Assembly: GCF_027158205.1 (NCBI RefSeq)
Contig: NZ_JAPVLU010000007.1
Coordinates: forward strand, 174,486 to 238,485
Reading direction: 5' to 3'
DNA length: 64,000 nucleotides
Origin: Streptomyces sp. H39-S7
GTDB lineage: Bacteria; Actinomycetota; Actinomycetes; Streptomycetales; Streptomycetaceae
Shown here: positions 9,082-17,784 of the stretch, one piece after another
Numbering within the stretch: position 1 is the stretch's first letter
Layout: the number at the start of each line of letters is the position of its first letter
The notes under the pieces: model-generated
What the model saw: the letters and a program-made list of their open reading frames with translations, nothing else
Databases searched by the model: none
Told to the model about the DNA's origin: nothing
Translations under genes and position numbers: made by a program

Positions 9082-9272
9082 GTGTTCACCCTGACCGTCA
9101 GCACTGCTGTGACCTGCACGGATCAGCCAACTCAGCCGGAGCGCGATCACAGTAGGGGCGACATCGAACTTTGCCGTCCAGCCCGTAAGTTTCGTGCAGT
9201 TCAGTAGAGTTCGACACTGTTTCACAACCTCGGCTCTACTCTGCTACCGACAGTACGAACGGGGGCAGCAGG

Positions 9273-11534
9273 ATGAAGGATGAGACACCCACAGGCGGCT
9301 CGTACGAGGACGCCTTGAGAGACTTGGGCCAGGCTCTCAGTGCTCTACGCGCCGAGCGGGGCGGCCAGTCATACGACCGCATCCGCGCCCGTGGATTGAA
9401 GATCCTCGAGAACTCCGCCCAGAGCGCATGCTCCAAGGCCACCATGAGCAAGGTGTTCGGGGGCGAGCAGTACATCTCCCTGGACAAACTGATGTGGCTG
9501 GTGCGCGCCGTCATGTCCTGGGACGACTGCGCCGACGAATGTGACCCGCCGGGCCGTCGCGACCCTGAGCTCACCCCGTGGAGGGAGAGGTGGCAAGGTC
9601 TCAGCTCGAAACGCGCTGCAGCTCGCCGGCCGCCGACTGCCCGAGAGATCCCGACTCCCTTTGATCTACCCAGCCCACGAACTGTTGCACCTGTCGCGGA
9701 GGAGGACGGGAGAAGCCGCCCACTCCTGTCAGTCGGATCACCGGATCTGGCCGGAGTGAAGACAATGGCCTTCTCTCCAACGGGACGGCAGTTTGCCATC
9801 GTCAACGCGAGTGGCACTGCGCAGCTGTGGGACAAGGTGACTCACGAACTTCTCGGAGACTTAAGGCCCGACGAAGAACATCCGCACGGCCCTGTCGTCT
9901 CGTTAGCCTACTCACCCGACGGGAACCAACTCGCCACCGCGGACGAGGAAGGCCGCGTGCTGCTCTGGAACCAGGCAACCTTGCTTCCGTCTGGTCCCCC
10001 GTCAGATGGCGGGGATGTCGTCGAGGCCGTCGCCTACTCACCCGATCAACGGACTCTCGCCACAGTGAGCTCGAACGGTATCGCCCGTTTGCGAGACTCC
10101 AAGGACCTCACGACCCGGGCCGTTTTCCACCCGCGGGAGCACCGGCGCTTCATGTCTGTCGCCTTTTCCCCGGACGGGCAACTGCTTGCTCTCGGCTGCG
10201 AGACCGGAGAGGTCGTGTTGCACGACCTCGCACAGGACAAGGAGGCAATCTCCCTGGTTCTTGAGCGTGGTCCGGTTGTCTCCGTCGCGTTCTCGCCAGA
10301 CGGACGTCTCGCAGTAGTAGTAGACGACGGTGCCTTGTTCGTGCTGGCCAGGTCGTTCCGCGACGTCGACGCAGAGCTTCCGCCCGGTGGTGACACGTCT
10401 CCCGTCATATCAGTGACGTACTCGCCAGACGGACAGCTAGCCACAATTGGGGCCGACGGAGTTGTCCGCATGTGGCAACAGCCTGCGGATGAGCCCCCTC
10501 TGTCCGGGGATGGGGGCCCTCCGGCAGCGATGCCGCTAGCAGCGCGCGCTGTGGTGAACGGCGTCTACCTAGGCCGGCCGGTAGCTCTTGACCCGCCCCT
10601 CCACTGCCTTCGAGATGTTCTGTCCGTCGCGTTCGCTCCCTTCGGCGAGTTCGTGGCGGCTGGTGATGCGGTCGGGAATCTGAGGGTGTGGGATGCGGTG
10701 TCGCGCGACATCGAGGCCAGTCCCGACCGTGAAACCGGGACGGAACCCGCGGGGATCACATCGCTCGTCTTTTCTCCTCAAGGACACTCCCTCATCACCA
10801 CAGCTGCGGACGGACGCGTGCTCGCCTGGTCTGCAGACGCTTCCGCGGGAGTTGTGGGGATCGGCCAAGAAGAGCCTCTCGTGCTGGCCTCCGGCACGGG
10901 GGTAGCAACCCAGGTCCAACACGGCCACGCCCCTACGTCTACACCAGGCGCTGCGTTCTCCCCAGATGGAACCATTTTCGCCTTCACTGACGAGCACGAA
11001 GCGGTAGCCATTCGTACTCGTGGGCACAACGGGACGGCAACACATCCCCTTCACGGATTGGTCAGCAAGGGAGCTTTGGCCTTCTCTCCAGATGGCATGG
11101 CGTTTGCCACTGTTGGGGACGGACTTGTGCATTTATGGAACGTCTCGACCGCCAGGGAAATCGCCTACCTGGAACACGACCAGGTGACGTCGCTGGCTTT
11201 CTCTCCGACCGGCCGACGGCTCGCCATCACTACAGCAGACGGCAGCGTGTATTTCGCTGAGAGCGTGCATCTCGCTGACGGGGCGACCCGCTCGAGAGCC
11301 ACTACCAGAATCTGCAGTGAAGGCTCAGGCGCGATCGCCTTCTCACCCGATGAACGAGTTCTGGTAGTTGGCCTGGCCGACGGAAGTGTCGAGATCTACG
11401 ATGCCGAGACTGGCCGCTCCCTGAGTAGCACTCTCCGCGTCGGAGCGCGGGCACCTGTCGCCGCACTGGCATTCTCCCCGGACTCCTCTGTCCTGGCTGT
11501 AGCAAAGGACTTGCACGTACACCTAATCGCATAG
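9273..11534 (+). CDS. WD40-repeat protein with N-terminal HTH-like domain
   Basis: A 753-residue protein. Residues 1-90 (YEDALRDLGQALSALRAERGG, then SKATMSKVFGGEQYISLDKLMWLVRAV) resemble the helical, XRE-like N-terminal domain found in actinobacterial multidomain signalling proteins. From about residue 150 to the end come at least ten WD40 blades with repeats of the type VAFSPDGRLA followed by a Trp/Asp end, forming one or two beta-propellers for protein binding. The usual NTPase (STAND) module between the two parts is absent. GGGGGCAGCAGG provides a ribosome site. Several TTA codons (for example in GDLRP, VVSLAY and VHLWN) and low GC bias mark it as accessory DNA, possibly under bldA control. 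Partner unknown. Confidence 0.85.
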   Translation: MKDETPTGGSYEDALRDLGQALSALRAERGGQSYDRIRARGLKILENSAQSACSKATMSKVFGGEQYISLDKLMWLVRAVMSWDDCADECDPPGRRDPELTPWRERWQGLSSKRAAARRPPTAREIPTPFDLPSPRTVAPVAEEDGRSRPLLSVGSPDLAGVKTMAFSPTGRQFAIVNASGTAQLWDKVTHELLGDLRPDEEHPHGPVVSLAYSPDGNQLATADEEGRVLLWNQATLLPSGPPSDGGDVVEAVAYSPDQRTLATVSSNGIARLRDSKDLTTRAVFHPREHRRFMSVAFSPDGQLLALGCETGEVVLHDLAQDKEAISLVLERGPVVSVAFSPDGRLAVVVDDGALFVLARSFRDVDAELPPGGDTSPVISVTYSPDGQLATIGADGVVRMWQQPADEPPLSGDGGPPAAMPLAARAVVNGVYLGRPVALDPPLHCLRDVLSVAFAPFGEFVAAGDAVGNLRVWDAVSRDIEASPDRETGTEPAGITSLVFSPQGHSLITTAADGRVLAWSADASAGVVGIGQEEPLVLASGTGVATQVQHGHAPTSTPGAAFSPDGTIFAFTDEHEAVAIRTRGHNGTATHPLHGLVSKGALAFSPDGMAFATVGDGLVHLWNVSTAREIAYLEHDQVTSLAFSPTGRRLAITTADGSVYFAESVHLADGATRSRATTRICSEGSGAIAFSPDERVLVVGLADGSVEIYDAETGRSLSSTLRVGARAPVAALAFSPDSSVLAVAKDLHVHLIA

Positions 11535-11561
11535 GTGCCCCGCATCAGCGAGTCCGAGGCA

Positions 11562-11612
11562 GTCTCAGGCGTTCTGAGGCATCAGCTCCGACTGCCCCAG
11601 AAAGCCTGAGAC
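11562..11612. terminator. Possible hairpin terminator after WD40 gene
   Basis: GTCTCAGGC (11562-11570) and GCCTGAGAC (11604-11612) form a 9-bp perfect stem around a 33-base loop shortly after the WD40 stop. The long loop makes it weaker than the other terminators in this window. Confidence 0.4.
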
Positions 11613-11820
11613 AGGTACAAGCCGCTGTCATCCAATCAAGGCGTTTGCCAGTGAAGCAGCCGTTCGGGCTCGAAGTAGCAGCACGGAAGACTCGATGAGC
11701 GCTGCGCCCGACTGACAGCCTGCGCGGGGCCGTATCGCCGGGAATCCCGGAGCGATGTGGTGCTCTTCGGCGGCGTGCTGCCCTCTTCGCCTCACGGCGG
11801 AGTCACCCCGCGGGGGTACT

Positions 11821-12162
11821 TCATGGACCAGCAGACCGCCGGTCAGTTCCCGGCCGACGCCGAACGCCGCGCCAAGGGCCTTCAATGGAGCCATTGCGCT
11901 CGTAGAACGCGACGAGTTCGCTCCAGTCGCCCGCCCAGCAGTCGACCTGCAGCAGCCGCACGGGAGCCCGCCGTGTCTCCTTGGCCGCGTGAGCCAGCAG
12001 GGCCGCTCCTGTGCCCCGGCCCGTGTGGCGTCGGTCGGCCACTACCTCTGACGTCGTGAGCTGAGGAGTCTGGGCACCTGTGCGTGGGGGTATCGGCACC
12101 ATGTTCTGCAAGAGCCGCTGAACGTATGTCGAGTGCGCCGGCTGACGTTCTGCGACTCCCAA
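11821..12162 (-). pseudogene. GNAT acetyltransferase remnant
   Basis: Only the acetyl-CoA-binding half of a GNAT fold is recognisable: EVVADRRHTGRGTGAALLAHA (motif A with the RxxGxG/A loop), then VRLLQVDCWAGDWSELVAFYERNG, corresponding to 11890-12057. The usual N-terminal strands are missing or out of frame, and a further in-phase-looking stretch occurs in another frame up to about 12308. After FYERNG the frame departs from the family. The gene is therefore taken as a decayed acetyltransferase. It fits the picture of an eroding island rather than a working gene. Confidence 0.55.
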
Positions 12163-12379
12163 CGTCTCAACCGCTTACTGCAGCTGCGCCGGGTCGTCGA
12201 GCCCGTCGCGTTGCCCTGGTCCGGGTCGCCATCGGTGTCCCGTTGCGACCTCGTCTCGAACTCACCCAAGCCCTGCAGATCTTCGTGCTCGCCGGCACCA
12301 TAGAGCACTCGCTGCCTGCAACGGGTGGTCTCCGATCAGAGCGGCGCGCCGCTCTAGAACCCGGCGAGTAGCGGTCGCC

Positions 12380-13613
12380 TCAGGAGCTGCCGATACGGTT
12401 CGGAAGGTCGACACCATGCGAGATCACAGCGTCGTAGGTGATGAACAGCTGAGAAGGAGCGGACACCCGGATACTCTGAACCTTCATAGCACCGACGTGC
12501 TCCACGCTCATGACCCTACGGGAATAGGCGTCACTCTTCGATGAGTAGGCAAATGACTTTGCTTTGCGTTCACAGCCAGAATGGGTTCGTTGTTAGCCCG
12601 CATACTCCATTGAACTGGTAGGCATCCTTTGCTATGCGCATTTCGCCTTGGTATTTGTATGTCTTGGAAATTAAAGATATTTTTGCACGTCCTCCAAGGG
12701 ACCAGGCGAGCTCTCGAATGCCGAGGGCTAGTTCTTCCGATGCGGTGGAATAGCGTATATTGCCGTCCTTCTTGATTGAACCGTCCCCGTCCATGAGGCC
12801 CCGAAGCAGTTCAAGGCGGTTCTCCGTGTCCGCCCGTAGGTAAATCTCCGGAATGAATTTCGTGTCCGACCTAGTTCCCCAGAGCCTCAAGGCTCTGAGC
12901 GCGGAGATAATGACATTTCGCCCAGTGGTGTTACGGCCGATCTGCGCCCCGCCCCAGTTCCCGACACTGATTCGAAATTTGATGTTATCTGGCTTGGGAT
13001 TGGAAGGCTTGACGGTCACGCCTTCCGGTAAGATGGATGCAACACGTTGGACGATGGCTGAGTCACCACTTGCGAAGGTGAGAGTTTCGTCGGACAGGCT
13101 GCCCTCGGCGAGCAAGATTCCCATGAGGTAGGGGTGAATGGGAAGTTCGCTAGCAGCATCGTACGTAAACGAAACCGGCTTCGGTAAAAGAACTTGCCAA
13201 TATTTCTTGTCGACTCTTTTCTTCATCTCCAGCGTAGAGACGATCTCAGTCTTCCGTCGGTTGTTAGAGTCCCGCGCCGATATCTCCCAGGCCTGGCCCA
13301 GGCTGGCCAACGCCTCGGTATCGTCCTGAAGTCGGATGCGGTAGATGTCGTTGACACCTCCTCGGTAGAGGGCCACGACCGTGGAGTCCTGGCCACAGGG
13401 GTCGATTAGCCGGTCGCCGATCGCGAGGTCCCGGTTGGCCACCCAGCCATGCGTGCTGAGAATCGGCGCCTCCAAGGGCAACCCCGCGGAATCCCGGTGC
13501 CTCTGTCGCGCGAGGGTGGCATCAACGGCCGGGCACGGGTTTGGACTGGGGGCGGGGGTGGTGAAGAGTGCCAGCTCCATCTGCCCAGATGCAACCTGTG
13601 TTGTTCTTGCCAC
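12380..13613 (-). pseudogene. Intein-like Hint/LAGLIDADG homing-endonuclease gene, frameshifted
   Basis: The main frame runs from a GTG at 13613 (AAGGAG six bases upstream) to a stop at 12570. It encodes a ~45-residue lead, an intein-type N-terminal block (GLPLEAPILSTHGWVANRDL) and two LAGLIDADG-type motifs (MGILLAEGSLS and LLRGLMDGDGSI). A one-base shift at about 12572 continues the protein in another frame to 12380 with intein blocks F/G (VMSVEHVGAMKVQSIRV, then LFITYDAVISHG). Splicing residues are absent: Gly or Ala instead of Cys1, no TxxH block B histidine, and HG instead of terminal HN. No host extein continues downstream. It looks like a splicing-dead, endonuclease-bearing element, now broken. 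Codon use is AT-rich compared with its surroundings. Confidence 0.8.
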
Positions 13614-13677
13614 GCTATCTCCTTGAAGTTGTGCAGCCGGTCAAGTGCGCCAGCCTGATGATGGAACAGGTTCCTCC

Positions 13678-14034
13678 TCATCTGGCCAGGTGGCCTAAGG
13701 TTTCATGATTGTTGTTCGCTCCCATCCGCCATAAGAAGATCACCAGTTGGCTGGCTGGTCGCCGGGTCGGGCAGATCCGGGTACCGGGCCAGGCCTCGGC
13801 CTCCACGTCCCGCCGACTTCGAGTGAGGTCGGTGTTTAGTGCGGTGAGGATCGCGGTGGGGCTGAAGTCGGTGAGGTGCTCGGTGATCGAGCAAGCTTGG
13901 CCGGGATGCCAATCGGTTGCGACGTGGGGCAGAGGCCAGCAGCCCGCTGGCGGCGTCGACGGTGACCTCGACGGAGGGCGCCGCACCCCGATCATCCGCA
14001 GCGGCGTGAACGCCGGAGATCGCTGCCCCTCCAC
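13678..14034 (-). CDS. Hypothetical protein, possibly remnant
   Basis: A 118-codon open frame upstream of the intein-like gene on the same strand. The C-terminal part (ITEHLTDFSPTAILTALNTDL onward to QLVIFLWR) has a protein-like composition, whereas the N-terminal part is Pro/Ser/Arg-rich and may be non-coding. No family was recognised. It could be a fragment of a larger mobile-element gene. Confidence 0.3.
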   Translation of the reverse strand: MEGQRSPAFTPLRMIGVRRPPSRSPSTPPAGCWPLPHVATDWHPGQACSITEHLTDFSPTAILTALNTDLTRSRRDVEAEAWPGTRICPTRRPASQLVIFLWRMGANNNHETLGHLAR

Positions 14035-14134
14035 GCTAAAGGCCGTACGTGAAGCCCTCCCCTCCCGAGGGCCTGGTCGACTTCAGCGCCATCGCGGACT
14101 GTCCCCTGTTGCGGATCTTGAAGGTGGGCAAGGT

Positions 14135-14177
14135 GACAGGGTGTTTGACACGCTGAGGGCTACCACCAGCGGTTCGG
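14135..14177 (+). repeat. Right copy of imperfect direct repeat flanking the island
   Basis: GACAGGGTGTTTGACA (14135-14150) and CCAGCGGTTCGG (14166-14177) match the left copy at 7443-7486 with one mismatch and a one-base spacing change. The second block is also part of the orphan GH1 3' end, so the repeat straddles the junction between island and old chromosome. Confidence 0.45.
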
Positions 14178-14295
14178 GCTGGTGCACGTGGACCACGACA
14201 CCCAGGTCCGCACCCCCAAGGCCTCCTACGCCTGGTACCGCGACCTGATCGCCGCCCACCGGGCGGGCGGTGCGGGCTCCGGCGGCGGCGGGTGA
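14155..14295 (+). pseudogene. Orphan 3' end of a GH1 beta-glucosidase gene
   Basis: An open frame of 46 codons ending at a TGA at 14293-14295 reads [17 protein letters not shown], then [18 protein letters not shown]. This is the C-terminus of a GH1 enzyme, matching the end of the intact gene at 7215-7341 ([14 protein letters not shown], then [18 protein letters not shown]). It has no start codon or upstream GH1 sequence. Its codons are GC-rich like the core genome, unlike the 3' end of the intact gene. It is followed after about 80 bp by the MFS transporter. The simplest reading is that this is the original end of the GH1 gene, displaced when the island entered. Confidence 0.8.
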
Positions 14296-14301
14296 GAACC
14301 C

Positions 14302-14330
14302 TTGGCGGCGCGCGGTGGCGTGGTTACACT
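14302..14330 (+). promoter_or_regulatory. Promoter of the MFS transporter gene
   Basis: TTGGCG (14302-14307) and TACACT (14325-14330) are separated by 17 bases, a good vegetative-type promoter. The predicted start of transcription falls inside the operator palindrome at 14337-14357. Confidence 0.6.
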
Positions 14331-14336
14331 CGCGCC

Positions 14337-14357
14337 AACATGAGCAGTACTCATGTT
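14337..14357. promoter_or_regulatory. Palindromic operator before MFS transporter
   Basis: AACATGAG-N5-CTCATGTT is a perfect 8-bp inverted repeat just after the -10 box. Its core matches the site between the TetR regulator and the GH1 gene (5883-5902). Repressor binding here would block transcription initiation; the identity of the repressor is inferred. Confidence 0.7.
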
Positions 14358-14378
14358 CTGCTGAACTGAGGAGAACTC

Positions 14379-15632
14379 ATGGGCGCCGTGACCGCACGTC
14401 CGCCGGCCGCGCTCGAGGAACCCACGGTCCGGGTGCGGGCCGGCTGGACCGGCGCGCTGAGTCTGGCGAGCCTCGCGGTGTTCATGGCCTTCTTCACCCC
14501 GATCCAGATCCTGCTGCCGCTGCAACTGGAACACCTCGACGAGGCGCACAAGGGGGCGAACCTCGCGTGGGTGACCGGCGCCGGCGCGCTCGTCGCCGTG
14601 GTCGCGAATCCGCTGGCCGGTGCGCTGTCGGACCGTACGACCGGGCGCTGGGGCCGCCGCCGGCCGTGGATCGTCGGCGGCGCCCTCGTGGGCGCCGCCG
14701 GGCTGCTGGTCACCTCGGCGCAGCACACCCTGCCCGGCATCGTCGCCGGCTGGTGTCTGGCGCAGAGCGGTCTGAACGCGATGCTCGCCGGGGTCACGGC
14801 GCCGGTGGCCGACCAGGTACCGGTGGGGCAGCGCGCCGTGGTCTCCGGCTGGACGGGCATCATGCAGTCCTTCGGCCTGGTGCTGGGCGCGGTGCTGGTG
14901 ACCACGGCCGTCTCCGGCGTCGGGCCCGGCTATCTGCTCACGGCGCTGCTGGCCGTCGCGCTGGCCCTGCCGTACGTGCTCTGCTTCCGGGAACCGGTCC
15001 TGCCGCGTGCCCTGCGTCCCGCCTTCCGCCTCCGGACACTGGTGGCCGGACTGTGGGTGGATCCGCGCGCGCACCCGGACTTCGGCTGGGCCTGGCTCAG
15101 CCGGTTCCTGATCAACCTCGGCAACGCCCTGGGCACGCTCTACCTGCTCTTCTACCTCACCGACGAGGTGCACCACCCGGACCCGGACACCGGCGTGCTG
15201 GTGCTGACCGTCATCTACACCGTCTCCGCCACCCTCACCGCGATCCCCGCGGGCATCGCGTCGGACCGCATCGGCCGGCGCAAGGTGTTCGTGGTCGTGT
15301 GCAGCGTGATCATGGCGGTGGCCGCCCTGCTGCTGGCCGCCGCCCACACCTGGACGGCGGTGATGGTCGCCGCCGCCGTGCTGGGGGCCGGGTTCGGCGT
15401 CTACCTCGCAGTCGACCAGGCACTGATCACCCAGGTGCTGCCGTCCGCCGCCGACCGGGCCAAGGACCTCGGCGTCATCAACATCGCCAACTCGGGCCCG
15501 CAGGTGCTGGCTCCCGCCGTCGCCGCGCCGATCGTCGCCCACCTCGGCGGCTATCCGGGCCTGTACGTCGCCACCGCCCTGGTGACCCTGCTCGGCGGTG
15601 CGCTGGTGCTGCGTATTGTCGGGGTGGACTGA
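14379..15632 (+). CDS. MFS sugar transporter
   Basis: A 417-residue integral membrane protein with about twelve hydrophobic segments. The major-facilitator signature loops are visible: LSDRTTGRWGRRRPWIVGG between helices 2 and 3, and SDRIGRRKVFVVV in the second half. It most resembles sugar/cation symporters that act with intracellular beta-glucosidases. The ATG at 14379 is preceded by CTGAGGAG at a suitable distance. The operator shared with the GH1 beta-glucosidase gene suggests uptake of the glucoside hydrolysed by that enzyme. An in-frame substrate cannot be named. A strand of the same direction continues into the hydrolase gene 77 bp downstream. Confidence 0.88.
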   Translation: MGAVTARPPAALEEPTVRVRAGWTGALSLASLAVFMAFFTPIQILLPLQLEHLDEAHKGANLAWVTGAGALVAVVANPLAGALSDRTTGRWGRRRPWIVGGALVGAAGLLVTSAQHTLPGIVAGWCLAQSGLNAMLAGVTAPVADQVPVGQRAVVSGWTGIMQSFGLVLGAVLVTTAVSGVGPGYLLTALLAVALALPYVLCFREPVLPRALRPAFRLRTLVAGLWVDPRAHPDFGWAWLSRFLINLGNALGTLYLLFYLTDEVHHPDPDTGVLVLTVIYTVSATLTAIPAGIASDRIGRRKVFVVVCSVIMAVAALLLAAAHTWTAVMVAAAVLGAGFGVYLAVDQALITQVLPSAADRAKDLGVINIANSGPQVLAPAVAAPIVAHLGGYPGLYVATALVTLLGGALVLRIVGVD

Positions 15633-15709
15633 GGATCACCGACGAACGCCAGAGACCGGACGCGGGCGCAGCGACGCGGCCGCGGAGAACCCCACGGAGC
15701 ACCAGCACC

Positions 15710-16720
15710 ATGTACCTCCCCGTACAGACGCACGTCGCCAACGGCACGGGCGTCATCGCCCTGGACCGGCCCGAGGCGCTCAACGCGCTCGACCTGACCA
15801 TGGTCCGGGCGATGACCGAGGCCCTTGAGGCGTGGCGGCAGGACGACGGGATCCGGTCGGTCGTCGTCCGCAGCACCTCGCCGAAGGCGTTCTGCGCGGG
15901 CGGAGACATCCGGACGATCCGGGAGGCGAGCCTGCGCGGCGACCACGCGGCCGTGCGGCAGTACTTCGCCGCGGAGTACGGGCTCAACGCGCTGATCGCC
16001 GGCTACCCCAAGCCGTACACCGCGGTCATCGACGGGTTCGCGCTCGGCGGCGGGCTGGGGATCTCCGTGCACGGCACGGCGCGCGTGGTGACGGAGCGGG
16101 CGGCGCTGGCCATGCCCGAGACGGCCATCGGGTTCTTCCCCGACATCGGGGCGAGCTACTTCCTGCCCCGGCTGCCCGGCTCGGTCGGCCGGTACCTGGG
16201 GCTGACGGGCGCGCGGATCTCGGGCGCGGCCGCGGTGGGCTGCTCACTCGCCACGCACTACGCGCACTCCTCCGAACTGCCCGCGCTGGAGGAAGCGCTG
16301 ACCGGCGGGGATGAGCCGGCCGCCGTGCTCGACCGGTTCGCGGTGGCGGCGCCCGCCTCCGAACTCAGCGCGCACCTCGGCGCCATCGACCGCTGCTTCT
16401 CCGCCCCTGAACCGGCGGAGGTCCTCGAGCGGCTGGCGGCGGAGGGCGGCGACTGGGCGGCCGAGACGCTGGCCGGACTGCGGCGCATGTCACCGACGAG
16501 CCTGTTCATCACCTTCGAGCTGCTGCGGCGCGGCGCCGGCTCCGACCTCGGCGCGTGCCTGGACAGGGAGCTGCGGCTGGCCTGCCGTACCGCCCGCGCC
16601 CATGACTTCACCGAGGGCGTGCGGGCCGCGCTGGTCGACAAGGACCGCGATCCGCGCTGGTCGCCGGAGCCGCTGACGGCCGTGGACCGCGCCGGGCTGC
16701 TGGACTGGTTCGACGCTTAG
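15710..16720 (+). CDS. Enoyl-CoA hydratase/isomerase family, probable 3-hydroxyisobutyryl-CoA hydrolase
   Basis: A 336-residue crotonase-fold protein. Oxyanion-hole motifs are FCAGGDIRT near residue 62 and DGFALGGGLGISVHG near residue 109, followed by the AMPETAIGFFPDIGASYFLPR segment whose Glu and Asp are characteristic of 3-hydroxyisobutyryl-CoA hydrolase, an enzyme of valine breakdown. The C-terminal half (FITFELLRRG, then RELRLACRTA and EGVRAALVDKDRDPRWSP) is also typical of that subgroup, which is longer than ordinary crotonases. The start at 15710 precedes MYLPVQTHV; no strong ribosome site is seen. The cytoplasmic catabolic role is a family-based assignment. Confidence 0.85.
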   Translation: MYLPVQTHVANGTGVIALDRPEALNALDLTMVRAMTEALEAWRQDDGIRSVVVRSTSPKAFCAGGDIRTIREASLRGDHAAVRQYFAAEYGLNALIAGYPKPYTAVIDGFALGGGLGISVHGTARVVTERAALAMPETAIGFFPDIGASYFLPRLPGSVGRYLGLTGARISGAAAVGCSLATHYAHSSELPALEEALTGGDEPAAVLDRFAVAAPASELSAHLGAIDRCFSAPEPAEVLERLAAEGGDWAAETLAGLRRMSPTSLFITFELLRRGAGSDLGACLDRELRLACRTARAHDFTEGVRAALVDKDRDPRWSPEPLTAVDRAGLLDWFDA

Positions 16721-16735
16721 GCCCTGGGGCCGTCA

Positions 16736-16766
16736 CCGCTCCCCGGATCCCAGGTCCGGGGAGCGG
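16736..16766. terminator. Hairpin terminator between convergent genes
   Basis: A perfect 12-bp inverted repeat (16736-16747 with 16755-16766) with a 7-base loop lies between the hydrolase stop and the stop of the secreted protease on the other strand. Confidence 0.75.
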
Positions 16767-16791
16767 CGCTGTGTGCCGGGGTTGCCTCAGG

Positions 16792-17655
16792 TCACGGCTT
16801 GGGCAGGGTGCATCCCGGCAGGCTCAGGTTGATCTTGTTTCCGGCGGCGACGCAGTGGGTGATCTGGTATGTCTCCTCGGCGTAGTTGATGCCCTGGTGG
16901 ACGGTGATGTTGCCGTTCTGGTCCACCTCGCACGGGTTGTCGAGGGTGCAGCGTCCGCCGTCCTCGTTGCCCGTGTTGTTGATGGCGACGACCTTGCCGG
17001 TCGCGGCGTCGACCACCGGGGAGCCCGAGGTGCCGCCGATGGTATTGCACGCCGCGGTGTAGCGGACAGAGTCCTTCCAGACCCAGCTGTCCTCGTGCAG
17101 CCGGTAGACGAAGGCGTCGACGTTGCAGCTGTAGATCCGCTTCCAGTAGCCGGACACCACCTTGATGGCGGTCCCGGCGACGGGGTGGGTCGCGGAGAGT
17201 TCGAGCGCTGCGATGCCGTAGCTCGACTGGATCTGCGCGTACGTGGTGTTCAGCTGGTACAGCGAGATGTCGGTGTCGGTCATGGTCGCGTAGGCGATCT
17301 TGGTGGCCCGCAGGGTGGCGACCTTGGTCCCGGCCGCGTTGAGCAGGCTGAACGTCCGGCTGGACGCGACGTTGACGATGGACTCGCCCGGATCCAGGAA
17401 GCCGCCGGACAGGCAGTGCCCGTTCGACATGACGATCGCGGGGTCGGTCGCCGCGGAGGCCGGCATCTTGATGAGTGAGCCCGAACAGTTGCTGAGTGCC
17501 ACGGTGCCCGCGAAGTTGACCGCGACGGCCGCCTTCGCGGTGTGTGCGGGCGCCGCATCCCGGCTTGTGGCCGATGCGGACGCCGCACCGGTGCCTGTCA
17601 GCGCCGCACCGCTGAGCAGCAGGGCGGCCAAGACACCGACGAGAGGTCGTTTCAT
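16792..17655 (-). CDS. Secreted trypsin-like serine protease
   Basis: A 287-residue exported serine protease. The signal peptide runs from MKRPLVGVLAALLL to about the ASASA site near residue 28. The mature domain has a catalytic triad visible as His80 (SNGHC), Asp129 (TDTDIS) and Ser210 (GGTSGSP), plus paired cysteines. It belongs to the same broad clan as the lipoprotein protease at 735 but is not closely alike and lacks a lipobox, so it should be released into the medium. The start at 17655 has GGAGAGG upstream. Substrate is unknown. Confidence 0.88.
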   Translation of the reverse strand: MKRPLVGVLAALLLSGAALTGTGAASASATSRDAAPAHTAKAAVAVNFAGTVALSNCSGSLIKMPASAATDPAIVMSNGHCLSGGFLDPGESIVNVASSRTFSLLNAAGTKVATLRATKIAYATMTDTDISLYQLNTTYAQIQSSYGIAALELSATHPVAGTAIKVVSGYWKRIYSCNVDAFVYRLHEDSWVWKDSVRYTAACNTIGGTSGSPVVDAATGKVVAINNTGNEDGGRCTLDNPCEVDQNGNITVHQGINYAEETYQITHCVAAGNKINLSLPGCTLPKP

Positions 17656-17784
17656 GTGGGGGTCCTCTCCAGACCGAAGTTCTTTCGGCATTGTCATGAG
17701 CATTGTCGGGACTGCTGATGGCCCGGGCAATAGGGCCTTGGGACCGGCCCGTTCGCGGTACGGCGGGTGCGTCATCATCGGTCC

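Noticed and set aside
7443..14177. Flanking repeats as a CRISPR or IS terminal repeat
   Set aside because: Only two copies, direct rather than inverted, 6.7 kb apart, and no transposase or cas gene between them.
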